From: Candidatus Omnitrophota bacterium | GTDB lineage: Bacteria; Hinthialibacterota; Hinthialibacteria; Hinthialibacterales; JAKPRU01 | Direction of reading: 5' to 3' | Length of the DNA stretch: 64,000 nucleotides | Assembly: GCA_029570205.1 (NCBI GenBank) | Contig: JAKQSI010000111.1 | Coordinates: forward strand, 16,949 to 80,948 | Shown here: positions 35,171 through 43,385 of the stretch, one piece after another | Numbering within the stretch: the first letter of the stretch is position 1 | Layout: each line of letters opens with the position of its first letter | Notes under the pieces: model-generated | Told to the model about the DNA's origin: nothing | The model's database searches: none | What the model saw: the letters and a program-made list of their open reading frames with translations, nothing else | Translations under genes and position numbers: made by a program

Positions 35171-36319
35171 ATGCGCATTTTTGTTATTCCGGTCGGACTT
35201 ATGTTTCTACTCTCCATTTCGGTTTGTGGGGAGGATATAAACACGGATCTGGAATACTCTTTTGAGATCTGGAAGTCGATTACGAATCATCCGACACCCT
35301 CTGCCGTGGCCGATCAGCCACAGGCGGGTAAGAAAGAGCTTGTTGGCCTGGTGGATGGAATCGAGGCCATGGACTGGGCTTCCCGACGCGCGGATATCGC
35401 GAGGACCGTCGGGCAGTTCCTCGGTGAGCCACCTGCCAGGGTTCCCGCTGTGCAGGGGACGGTGGTGCATTCGGAGCGGTTTTCTGATCACGTTCGCCAG
35501 TTGGCGCTTTACACCGGCGAGCCGGGCGAACTGATCCCGGCGTACCTGTTTATCCCACTGGGGATCACCTCACCGCGCCCGGCTGTTATTTGCCAGCACC
35601 AGACGGTTTATCCGGGGAAAGAGGAGCCTGCCGGAATCTGGGGGAAGCCGGAGCTGGCTTTTGCTAAAGAACTGGCTCAGCGTGGGTATGTCACGCTGGC
35701 TCCCGACAGCATCTGTTTCGGAGATCGAAAAGTGAAAGGTTCAGGCCATTATGGTGAGGCTGTGCCGTTTTTCAAACAGCATCCGAACTGGTCGATCATG
35801 GGCAAACAGGTGTGGGATATCGGTCGGGCGATTGATTTTCTGGAGACCTTGCCGTATGTCGATGCCGGTCGAATCGGGAGTATCGGTCATTCGCACGGGG
35901 CTTATGGAACGATTTTTTCTCAAGCTTTTGATGATCGCATCCGGGTGGGTGTCGCCAGTTGCGGATTTACGGCGCTAAGAAGCGATCCCACGCCGGAACG
36001 CTGGTCTCATCTGACGGCGCTGATTCCGGAGATCGGTTTCTACAAAGACCACGTGAATGATTTGCCGTTCGATTTTCACCATATACTGGCATTGTGCGCG
36101 CCAAGGCCGTTGCTGATTACCGTCGCTTTGGACGATGAGATTTTCCCGAACGGCGATTCAGTGAAAGAGGTGGCAGACCGTGTCCGGGAGGTGTATGCGC
36201 GGCTGGATGCGCCGGAGGCGTTTGATGCCTTTTTCTTCCCGGGCGACCACAATTTCACTCCCGAAAGCCGTGACCGCGCGATGGCTTGGATCGATCGCTG
36301 GATCGGGCCGGCGAAATAG
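35171..36319 (+). CDS. Secreted alpha/beta hydrolase, dienelactone hydrolase/acetyl xylan esterase-like
   Basis: A 382-residue hydrolase with a signal peptide (about 1-18). It has the alpha/beta fold with nucleophile elbow GHSHG in RIGSIGHSHGAYGTIF, an oxyanion-side PAVICQHQT strand, an acid residue in ALDDEIF and the catalytic His in PGDHNFTPE. The start is ATG 35171, with GTG 35168 just before it. Relatives deacetylate polysaccharides or cleave small esters. A similar but larger protein is encoded at 52423. Its neighbours are also secreted, but no carbohydrate-active enzyme is adjacent on this strand. Confidence 0.85.
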   Translation: MRIFVIPVGLMFLLSISVCGEDINTDLEYSFEIWKSITNHPTPSAVADQPQAGKKELVGLVDGIEAMDWASRRADIARTVGQFLGEPPARVPAVQGTVVHSERFSDHVRQLALYTGEPGELIPAYLFIPLGITSPRPAVICQHQTVYPGKEEPAGIWGKPELAFAKELAQRGYVTLAPDSICFGDRKVKGSGHYGEAVPFFKQHPNWSIMGKQVWDIGRAIDFLETLPYVDAGRIGSIGHSHGAYGTIFSQAFDDRIRVGVASCGFTALRSDPTPERWSHLTALIPEIGFYKDHVNDLPFDFHHILALCAPRPLLITVALDDEIFPNGDSVKEVADRVREVYARLDAPEAFDAFFFPGDHNFTPESRDRAMAWIDRWIGPAK

Positions 36320-36358
36320 ACCCCGATCGATAATCTGGGTTGAGCATGGAGGCTGACA

Positions 36359-38893
36359 ATGCGATTTTCATTCTGGTTGCCTGTCTTGGTGGTTCTGGCC
36401 GCAGTGGGGTTGGTCGCCTTGCTGCTGTTTCTTCCTTCGACGGATATACCGGATCAGACCGGGACAGGAACATCCATTTTAGAGCCGACACGGGTCGAGA
36501 TATCCGGGACCGGCGAAGTCTCCCAGGGGCCGAGCGCATCGGTCCTTGGGTCTTCGGAAGAATCCGGTGGTTTCATTACGGCCGCGAGCGTCGAAGAAGG
36601 GGTAACACCGCCGACCGGTTCCACACGGAGCGGGGAAGAATTGTCCGTCGCATCCGGTACCGACACCGTATCTTCTTCCCAACCGCCCGGGCAAGAGACT
36701 TCCGACGCGGCTCATCCGCCGACCGGCGACACAATTTCGGGTGTGGTGTATTCGGGGAAACGGCTACCGCTGGCCGGTGTTGCCGTTGTTGCCGGGGAAT
36801 GGAGCGCCACCTCGGATAGCGCAGGGCAGTTTGCACTCAGCGGAATTCGGGAACCGAAAGTGGATATCGTATTCTCGCTTGAGGGGTATCAGACAGTTAC
36901 CAAGAACGCCGTGCCTGTCGGGACAAAGAATCTCAGTGTCATTCTGGTTGAAGATGGGCACCTGGCAGGTCGGGTTACGGACCAGAATGGGAAACCGGTC
37001 AGTTATGCCTCGGTGCGTCTGGAGGCCCAGACCGGGGTGTGGATGCTGTCGCTGGAGACGGATATCAGCGGGAGTTTCGATACGGAAAATGTGCCGAATG
37101 CGCAAATCCGTATCACGGCTACCTGCGAGGGACTGACCGATACCGGCGGCGGGTCGGTTGTGATTGAGACGCCTTATTCCGAACTTGTGATGCTGTGTTT
37201 GCAGCGCCCCAGTCTTTCTATCTCCGGTTCCGTGGTTATGGCGGATACGGGGCAGGGAGTAGCCGATTTTGCCCTGATTGCGCAAAAACAGGACGGGGCC
37301 ACCGCCGAACCTCTGCGCACGACTACGTCCTCCGGCGGGTCTTTCCGTTTTGATGAACTGGATATCGGAGTGTACCTGATCTCCAGTGATGCGGGTGAAA
37401 ACCAGGATTTGGGTGTGGCGATTCCCGTAACGGAGGACCACAAGACTGTTCGAGTATTCGACAAAAACGTAGAGAATGTCGTTTTTCTGGCCGGGCCGGG
37501 ATTAACCGTGTCCGGTCGTGTCATCGGGCCGGACGGGAACGGAGTTCCCGGCGCGATGGTGACCCTTGCGAACCAGTCCGGAGGGTACTCTTCCGGGGCA
37601 GGAGCGCAAGGGCGATTGAATACGAATTCCGTTTCGGATGGAAGCTATGAATTGCGCGGCGTGCCCTCTTCCGGTGGAGCGGGGGCAATGCAGGCGCGGA
37701 TGTTTGCCTCTCATTCGGAGTACGGTTCCGGCCTGAGCGAACCGTTTACACCGGATCCGAGTATGCGAGTCATCGAAAACATTAACATCACGCTGACCGG
37801 CAGCGCGACGGTTACCGGGCGTGTGCTGATCGGCCAACAGGTTGCCTCCGGGGCGCGGGTGACATTGATCGACCTTTTTCAGAATACAAGTTCGCAACAG
37901 ATTACCGACCAGATGGGTGGTTTCACCTTTAATAATGTTTCTGTGGTTTCCCAGAGGTACTCGACAGTAAACGGGTCGCACACCCTGATTGTGGAGATGG
38001 AGGGGTATGCGACCAAACGTCAGGATATCCTGGTCGATTCCACCAATATCGAGCCGATTATTGTGATATTAGATGAAGGGGGATTTATCCAGGGGCGCGC
38101 GCTCGACAACCAGGGACGGGGTATCCCCGGCGTTTTGGTCAGCGCAGTCTCTACGGATGGACAGAGGTACTCCGGATCGACTAACGAGGCCGGTGTTTAC
38201 TACATTTCGGGGCTGAAATCGGGGACCTACGATCTGCTGTTCCGCCTCGAGTCCAAGCCGCCGCTGTATGGAGCGCTGTATGATGTTCCCACCGGGCAGA
38301 CCGCTGCCGATGTGGTTCTGCAAAAGCAGGCGTGGACGGTGATGGGAACGGTAACGGACCGCGATACGGGCAAGCCGATTTCGCGGTATGTCCTTGCGGT
38401 CGAAGGACAGTTGAAAGACCCGAGGGCCGGCGCGTTCGTTACCAAACAGAATCTTAATACGCCGGATGGAACGTACCAGCTGACATTTCACGAGGCGGGC
38501 GTATATTATATCCATTTTTCTTCGGATGGCTACCAGCCGTGGGATGGGGCGGTTGCAATGACGCCGGAAACACAGGAGATCCAATTTGTGAATGCGGTAC
38601 TGGAGCCGCTTCAGGCGACCGGCCGGATTGTCGGCGCTCTTGAGGTCCCGGAGGGGACTGCTTTTGTACTGGTAGAGGTCCTCGGTCACGGGCAGTATCC
38701 GCCATCTGCGCCGAATGAATTTGTACTGGAAGAGGTACCGGCGGGGAAACATAGTTTAATTTTTTATGTACGCGGTCCGCGTGACGCCGGAGCCGGAGTG
38801 TACGGAGTTCTCTCTTCCGTACAGGTTATTCCCGGCCAGACGACCAACCTTGGATTTCTGACGGGGTCTGCGTTTCATGTGTCGGTGCGGTGA
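36359..38893 (+). CDS. Membrane-anchored protein with multiple carboxypeptidase-regulatory-like repeats
   Basis: An 844-residue protein. Residues 5-26 form one membrane anchor, 30-120 are Ser/Thr/Gly-rich low complexity, and about seven or eight beta-sandwich repeats follow. Typical starts are ISGVVYSGKRLPLAGVAVV, LAGRVTDQNGKPVSYASVRL, VSGRVIGPDGNGVPGAMVTL and IQGRALDNQGRGIPGVLVSA, each followed by a D/G-x-G-x-F/Y strand. These are the transthyretin-like modules of the CarboxypepD_reg type and serve as surface stalks. No enzymatic domain is present. The start is 39 nt after the esterase-like gene, so one transcript is likely. Confidence 0.82.
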   Translation: MRFSFWLPVLVVLAAVGLVALLLFLPSTDIPDQTGTGTSILEPTRVEISGTGEVSQGPSASVLGSSEESGGFITAASVEEGVTPPTGSTRSGEELSVASGTDTVSSSQPPGQETSDAAHPPTGDTISGVVYSGKRLPLAGVAVVAGEWSATSDSAGQFALSGIREPKVDIVFSLEGYQTVTKNAVPVGTKNLSVILVEDGHLAGRVTDQNGKPVSYASVRLEAQTGVWMLSLETDISGSFDTENVPNAQIRITATCEGLTDTGGGSVVIETPYSELVMLCLQRPSLSISGSVVMADTGQGVADFALIAQKQDGATAEPLRTTTSSGGSFRFDELDIGVYLISSDAGENQDLGVAIPVTEDHKTVRVFDKNVENVVFLAGPGLTVSGRVIGPDGNGVPGAMVTLANQSGGYSSGAGAQGRLNTNSVSDGSYELRGVPSSGGAGAMQARMFASHSEYGSGLSEPFTPDPSMRVIENINITLTGSATVTGRVLIGQQVASGARVTLIDLFQNTSSQQITDQMGGFTFNNVSVVSQRYSTVNGSHTLIVEMEGYATKRQDILVDSTNIEPIIVILDEGGFIQGRALDNQGRGIPGVLVSAVSTDGQRYSGSTNEAGVYYISGLKSGTYDLLFRLESKPPLYGALYDVPTGQTAADVVLQKQAWTVMGTVTDRDTGKPISRYVLAVEGQLKDPRAGAFVTKQNLNTPDGTYQLTFHEAGVYYIHFSSDGYQPWDGAVAMTPETQEIQFVNAVLEPLQATGRIVGALEVPEGTAFVLVEVLGHGQYPPSAPNEFVLEEVPAGKHSLIFYVRGPRDAGAGVYGVLSSVQVIPGQTTNLGFLTGSAFHVSVR

Positions 38894-38918
38894 TACGTGA
38901 GATGAGAGGATTGCCCTA

Positions 38919-38957
38919 ATTTACAATGAAGGTAATCCGATAACCAGGCAAATCATG
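38919..38957. repeat. Dispersed repeat, copy 1
   Basis: A stretch atttacaatsaaggtaatcc followed by kataaycargcraatcat occurs here and again at 40154-40193, in the same orientation, flanking the aldolase gene. It resembles the widespread intergenic repeat that contains caggattacatgatttacag-like words. It lies between convergent genes. Confidence 0.6.
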
Positions 38958-38988
38958 GCAGACCGGGAAATGCGCCCCGGGTTCCCTC

Positions 38989-39963
38989 TCACACATCCCC
39001 GATACACTTGTCGTAGAAATCGACAAAGTCATATTTCTGGGGGCCGGAGCGGGCGGCAATGGCGGCGCGCGGGTGCTGATTCAGCTGGCCGGATATGTTG
39101 TACTGCGGAGAGGGTCCCCAGTCGAGTGTCTCGCCCAGTTTGACAAACTGGTCCTGCAACAGCTGCCAGACCGGTCGAATGCGGAACTTCGGATTGCGCA
39201 AGAACCCCATCAGCAATTCCATCGGGCAATTCCCGGCTCCCCGACCGATCCCCCCCATAGTGGCATCAATGCGATTCACGCCGCGAATGATCGCCTCAAT
39301 CGTATTGGCGAATGCGAGTTGCTGATTGTTATGCGCATGGATGCCGATTTCTTTTCCGGTTCCCTCCAATGCCTTTCGGTACATTTCGACGTACATTTTG
39401 ATCTGTTCGCAGTACAGGGCGCCGAAGCTGTCGACAATGACTACCACCGATGCGGGAGTCTGCGCGACCACTTCGAGCGCCTGCTGGATTTCCACTTGCT
39501 GAGCCGCCGAGATGGCCATGATATTACAGGAAACCTCGTAGCCTTTTTCGTGAGCATCGTTTATCATGGCAACGGCTTCCGGGATCTGATTCACATAGCA
39601 GGCCACGCGGATCATGTCGAGCACACTTTCCTCTTTCGGCAGAATATCGGTCTGCCAGTCGCTTTTCCCGGCATCCGCCATGGCGGACAATTTCAAAGAA
39701 GTATTATTGTCGCCGACAATGCGACGAATATCTTCCTCATCGCAGTGTCGCCAGGGGCCGAACTTGTCCTTGGGGAAAAGACGTTTCGAGTTCTTATAGC
39801 CGATCTCCATATAGTCGATTCCGGCCTCCAGACAGGTTTGGTATACCGCCCTCACAAAACGGTCATCAAACCGGGAATCATTGATAAGTCCGCCATCGCG
39901 GATGGTGCAATCCAGGACTTTGATTTCGGGTCGAAACGTAATCCATGGGGCCAGATCGGGCAT
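38989..39963 (-). CDS. DRE-TIM metallolyase family aldolase-like protein
   Basis: A 324-residue TIM-barrel protein of the HMG-CoA lyase/4-hydroxy-2-oxovalerate aldolase superfamily. The metal-binding signature VLDCTIRDGGLIND (14-27) replaces the usual TLRDG, and the second motif GIHAHNNQQLAFANTIEAI with DATMGGIGRGAGNCPMELLM supplies the His ligands and barrel end. Members cleave or form C-C bonds next to a carbonyl. The C-terminal communication domain of DmpG-type aldolases is absent, and no dehydrogenase partner is adjacent. Substrate unknown; homologues occur in surface-polysaccharide loci. Confidence 0.85.
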   Translation of the reverse strand: MPDLAPWITFRPEIKVLDCTIRDGGLINDSRFDDRFVRAVYQTCLEAGIDYMEIGYKNSKRLFPKDKFGPWRHCDEEDIRRIVGDNNTSLKLSAMADAGKSDWQTDILPKEESVLDMIRVACYVNQIPEAVAMINDAHEKGYEVSCNIMAISAAQQVEIQQALEVVAQTPASVVVIVDSFGALYCEQIKMYVEMYRKALEGTGKEIGIHAHNNQQLAFANTIEAIIRGVNRIDATMGGIGRGAGNCPMELLMGFLRNPKFRIRPVWQLLQDQFVKLGETLDWGPSPQYNISGQLNQHPRAAIAARSGPQKYDFVDFYDKCIGDV

Positions 39964-40153
39964 TGATGTTCTCCTTATTGTGTGTTTGTGGGGCCAACGA
40001 AACCCTGTGCCATGTATAAATACGGAAGCAGTCCCCCGCTCTATTGTAAAGGGCGGGGACAGCCGGCCGAATATCCGTCGGAGTGTATCATCAACATATC
40101 ACGAAGTGATGAAATGCCTGAACCCTGATTCGTCGGATAACAGGATTACCATG

Positions 40154-40193
40154 ATTTACAATCAAGGTAATCCTATAATCAAGCGAATCATAG
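40154..40193. repeat. Dispersed repeat, copy 2
   Basis: Second copy of the repeat at 38919-38957. It lies in the 247-nt non-coding stretch between the aldolase and the hydrolase genes, next to an aacaggattaccatgattta word. No other element was seen in that stretch. Confidence 0.6.
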
Positions 40194-40210
40194 TTCAGAC
40201 AACCGCTAAA

Positions 40211-41029
40211 TCACGGTCCGGTTGCCGGAAGAACTTCTGCCAGAAACGCCGCAATTCCGTCCATGTATATTTTCCCGGATTCCCTGTAGCCGTTGTTATG
40301 ATCCCCGGAGATTTGCAGGAACTTTTTCGGTTCGGGCGCAGCCTCGAACAACTCTTTTCCGTGATGAAACGGAATAATGTCGTCCTCCGGGCTGTGAATC
40401 ACCAGCACGGGACACCGCACTTTCGGAATCTTGGAAAGCGAGTCAAACGGCATGGTCACCATCCAGGAGACCGGCAGAAACGGGTACAGCTCTTTCCCGA
40501 TGGCTACTGTGGAGGTGAAACTGCTTTCGACAATCAGCGCGGCGGCATCATCTACGCGCGTGGCGAGATCCACCGCTACGGCCCCACCCAGTGAACGACC
40601 GAACAGGACGATCGGCTCCTTGTGCGTTCGCGCGGCCTGGTACACGCTGAATGCATCCGCATAAACTCTTTCCTCGCTGGAACCGTCCTCGCTGCGCCCG
40701 TATCCCCGGTAGTCGAAAATCAGTACGCTTAGATTCAGCTCATGGAACAGGCGGATCGAATCAAGCCGGTGGCTGATATTCCCTGCGTTCCCATGGCAGA
40801 ACAGCAAAATGGCGATGGGTTTTTCAGCCGGAATGAACCAGCCGTGGACATGCTGCCCCGGTGTCGGCTCCACGACGAAGTCCTTGTATTCCAGGCCGAT
40901 ATCGCTCGGCTTGGCTTCAAGAATGCGGGATGGGATGAACAGATTGGCCCGTTCGAAAGCCCGGATGCCCCACCACCCGACCAGAATCAGGACAACAAGA
41001 CCGAGGAATGTTGTCACGGCGCGCCTCAT
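40211..41029 (-). CDS. Alpha/beta hydrolase with N-terminal membrane anchor
   Basis: A 272-residue hydrolase of the Bem46/YfhR-like group. The ATG at 41029 overlaps the stop of the upstream gene (ATGA) and is followed by a single membrane segment (about 5-22). Then come ILLFCHGNAGNISHR (oxyanion region), FDYRGYGRSEG-like strand, nucleophile elbow FGRSLGGAVAV, acid in HSPEDDIIPF and catalytic His in SGDHNNGY. Longer frames upstream overlap the neighbour and are not needed. Probably a periplasm-facing serine esterase; substrate unknown. Confidence 0.87.
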   Translation of the reverse strand: MRRAVTTFLGLVVLILVGWWGIRAFERANLFIPSRILEAKPSDIGLEYKDFVVEPTPGQHVHGWFIPAEKPIAILLFCHGNAGNISHRLDSIRLFHELNLSVLIFDYRGYGRSEDGSSEERVYADAFSVYQAARTHKEPIVLFGRSLGGAVAVDLATRVDDAAALIVESSFTSTVAIGKELYPFLPVSWMVTMPFDSLSKIPKVRCPVLVIHSPEDDIIPFHHGKELFEAAPEPKKFLQISGDHNNGYRESGKIYMDGIAAFLAEVLPATGP

Positions 41030-41937
41030 GCCTCGGCGGCCCGGCTCCACTGCTCGCGAAGGAACTTGACACATTTCGGCAGTTCCTCCTTCGGATCGCC
41101 CAGGATACCGCATTCCAGGCTGCAATAGTCCGCATAGCCGATCTGCTGCAGGGCGCGGAATCCGGGAATATAGTTCATCTCACCCTGGCCGGGAAGTTTG
41201 CGGGTGTTGTCTGCCAGATGGACATGATGCAGCCACGACCCGGCCGCGCGAATGGCAGCGGCTTTGTCGGCTTCCTCGATATTCATGTGGAAGAAATCCG
41301 CCATGACACAGACGCCTTTGCTGTCCACTTCTTTGCAGATGGCGACCGCATCCGCAACCCGGTTGAGAAAGGTCGCCTCGTACCGGTTCAGAGGTTCCAT
41401 CAGCATCCGTGTGCCACAGGAGAGCGCATGTTCTCCGAGCGGCTTCAGCTGCTCGACGAGCAACGCGCGGGACAGGTCGTATTTCGACTTGTACGGGTTC
41501 AGATCCGGCATGGTATATTGCCGGTTGAATGCCGGGACGAAGATCAATCCGGTCGAACCGAGTTCCCCACATGCCGTGAGAATCGCCTTGATATCGTTTA
41601 CGGCGGTGGTGCGTTCGGCAACATCCGGCGAAATCAGGCATCCGTCGTAGCCCGAACAAACCGCGCTGATTTTTGTATTTCGCCCCTTGATTGCCTCCTG
41701 GATTTCTTTCACCCGACCTGGAAGCCCGCTGCCGGACAGCTCTACTGCATCAAATCCGTATTTCTCAAGTAAATCCATTTTCTCGGCGAATGTCGCACCC
41801 GGAAGAAGCCCTTCCTGGGTGGAGACTTTCATAGGAGCGATCTCTGCTTTGGCGGCATGGGCAGTTCTTCCGACAAGCAAAGCGGCTCCGGCGCTGCAGG
41901 CCAGATTCCGAATGAAATTGCGGCGTGTGGCGTTCAT
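41026..41937 (-). CDS. Tat-exported sugar phosphate isomerase/epimerase-like protein
   Basis: A 303-residue xylose-isomerase-like TIM barrel. The N terminus is a twin-arginine signal (TRRNFI at 4-9, hydrophobic core ending at AHAA near 29), so the folded metal-loaded enzyme is exported. Barrel motifs include FDAVELSGSG, LLMEPLNRYEATFLN, VMADFFHMNIEEAD and WLHHVHLADNTR, with Glu/Asp/His metal ligands as in hydroxypyruvate isomerase-like proteins. GGAGGA precedes the ATG at 41937. It is coupled to the hydrolase downstream. Confidence 0.87.
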   Translation of the reverse strand: MNATRRNFIRNLACSAGAALLVGRTAHAAKAEIAPMKVSTQEGLLPGATFAEKMDLLEKYGFDAVELSGSGLPGRVKEIQEAIKGRNTKISAVCSGYDGCLISPDVAERTTAVNDIKAILTACGELGSTGLIFVPAFNRQYTMPDLNPYKSKYDLSRALLVEQLKPLGEHALSCGTRMLMEPLNRYEATFLNRVADAVAICKEVDSKGVCVMADFFHMNIEEADKAAAIRAAGSWLHHVHLADNTRKLPGQGEMNYIPGFRALQQIGYADYCSLECGILGDPKEELPKCVKFLREQWSRAAEA

Positions 41938-42032
41938 CACTGATTCCTCCAAGAACGAATAGATTCGGATAAACCTACCAGAGTTCGGGCGGCAAGACTA
42001 TGCCAAGGCAGCCTCGCCCATCGCCGTCTGCA

Positions 42033-42062
42033 TCCCCGTCATTCTGGCGAAAGCCGGAATCC
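42033..42062. repeat. REP-like palindrome copy
   Basis: Hairpin of the form gtcattctggcgaaagccgg-aatcc; the stem halves are attctggc and gccggaat around a gaaa loop. Related copies lie at about 6431 and 63849. Confidence 0.65.
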
Positions 42063-42347
42063 AGCGTTCGGGGCGAGACGCCTGTGCTCCTGAGAAAGCT
42101 CCCGCGTGTTTGTCATTGCGAACCATGGGAAAAGCCGGGCGCTTGGATGAGATTTCTCCCTTCGGTCGAAATGACAGGGAAGGGGGTCGAAATTACAGGC
42201 CTGTTGTCATTCCGAACGAATGCGAGGAATCTCAACAAAGCCTGAGTAGATCTTTGGTGGGTTAGCCCGCAGACGGGCTTGAGCCCACCTTACAGCGGTT
42301 CCTGCAAAGAAATCTTGCCCATCGACAGGCATGGAGGCCTGTCCCAC

Positions 42348-42669
42348 CAGTAGGCCAGGCGTCCCTGCCTGGCAGCTACCCAGTAGGCCAGGCGTCTCTG
42401 CCTGGCAGCTACCCGGTAGGCCAGGCGTCCCTGCCTGGCAGCTACCCAGTAGGCCAGGCGTCCCTGCCTGGCAGCTACCCGGTAGGCCAGGCGTCCCTGC
42501 CTGGCAGCTACCCGGTAGGCCAGGCGTCTCTGCCTGGCAGCTACCCGGTAGGCCAGGCATCCCTGCCTGGCAGCTACCCAGTAGGCCAGGCGTCTCTGCC
42601 TGGCAGCTACCCAGTAGGCCAGGCGTCCCTGCCTGGCAGCTACCCGGTAGGGCAGGCGTCTCTGCCTGG
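42348..42669. repeat. 33-bp tandem minisatellite, about ten units
   Basis: Ten head-to-tail units of exactly 33 nt (the last incomplete), each containing the hairpin ccaggc-gtccct-gcctgg and the spacer cagctaccc. Units differ at a few positions only (cag/cgg at the start, gtccc/gtctc or atccc in the loop, one ggcc to gggc change). Because the period is 11 codons without stops, both strands show long false open frames. Confidence 0.95.
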
Positions 42670-42724
42670 TAAAGAAAGGCTTTCTTCACCCAATCACCGG
42701 CCCTGCTGGAGGGAGGCGCCTGAT

Positions 42725-43363
42725 TCACAAGAATCCGTGTTCCGCGAGAAATTCTTTACTCAGTTCTCCCTTAGAATCCGCATGAAGCATTCGCTCCACA
42801 TAACGGGCCAGCATGTCTACCTCAAGATTAACACGATCCCCCACACGGCGGTACTTGAGAACGGTCTGCTCAAACGTGTACGGAATCACAGCGACCGTTA
42901 AGCGATTCCCGGACAGCGTCGCTACAGTCAGACTGATTCCATCAATAGAAATAGAGCCTTTCTCGGCTATGTAACGGGATAACTCGGCAGGAAACTCTAC
43001 GGTGAGATCATAGAAGTCGCCGACCTGCCGCAGCTGAGTAATCGTTCCCAGCCCGTCCACATGCCCGAAAACTAAATGACCGCCGAGTTTATCGCCCAGC
43101 CGCAGCGAAGTCTCGATATTCACCGGCGCGCCCGGCTGCAACATGGAAAGACTCGAACGGGACAACGTTTCTTTCGAGACATCCACGGTGAATCCATCTC
43201 CCGACAGTTCGGTTACAGTGAGACAGACTCCATTCACCGCCACACTGTCGGAAATCTCTACATCCCGCATGGGTTCGGGACAGGTCACAGCCATCCGAAC
43301 GCCGGCGGGACGATGCTCGGTCCGCCGGATTCGACCGACCGCTCGAATAATTCCGGTAAACAT
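42725..43363 (-). CDS. ribE: Riboflavin synthase alpha subunit
   Basis: Converts two 6,7-dimethyl-8-ribityllumazine to riboflavin plus pyrimidinedione. The 212-residue protein from ATG 43363 (8 nt behind GGAGGT) begins MFTGIIRAVG and has the two internally repeated lumazine-binding barrels, with GHLVFGHVDG at the end of the first half's partner and SISIDGISLTVA in the second. It lies directly downstream of ribD (22 nt). The other riboflavin genes (ribBA, ribH) are not in the window, and no FMN riboswitch was seen upstream. Confidence 0.96.
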   Translation of the reverse strand: MFTGIIRAVGRIRRTEHRPAGVRMAVTCPEPMRDVEISDSVAVNGVCLTVTELSGDGFTVDVSKETLSRSSLSMLQPGAPVNIETSLRLGDKLGGHLVFGHVDGLGTITQLRQVGDFYDLTVEFPAELSRYIAEKGSISIDGISLTVATLSGNRLTVAVIPYTFEQTVLKYRRVGDRVNLEVDMLARYVERMLHADSKGELSKEFLAEHGFL

Positions 43364-43385
43364 TGTCATCCACCTCCGCTTGCGG

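Larger units (their letters stand above)
41938..42724. other. Composite intergenic repeat tract
   Basis: 787 nt with no supported gene. It contains, in order: a gtcattctggcgaaagccggaatcc-like hairpin at about 42033; a ggggcgagacgcctgtgctcctg word resembling the hairpins near 6360-6415; a cattgcgaaccatg...cgaaatgacagg word; a gtcattccgaacgaatgcgaggaatctc word; a gacaggc-loop-gcctgtc hairpin at about 42325-42344; and the 33-bp minisatellite at 42348-42669. Open frames across it (113 and 173 codons) are artefacts of the 33-nt period. Confidence 0.75.

Noticed and set aside
42348..42669. CRISPR array
   Set aside because: Units are contiguous with no unique spacers and no cas genes are in the window.
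42207..42728. 173- and 113-codon frames with collagen-like or repeated GLLGSCQA and RPGVPAWQLPS peptides
   Set aside because: They are a by-product of a 33-nt tandem repeat with hairpins in an intergenic gap; the flanks are non-coding repeats and no start signal is convincing.
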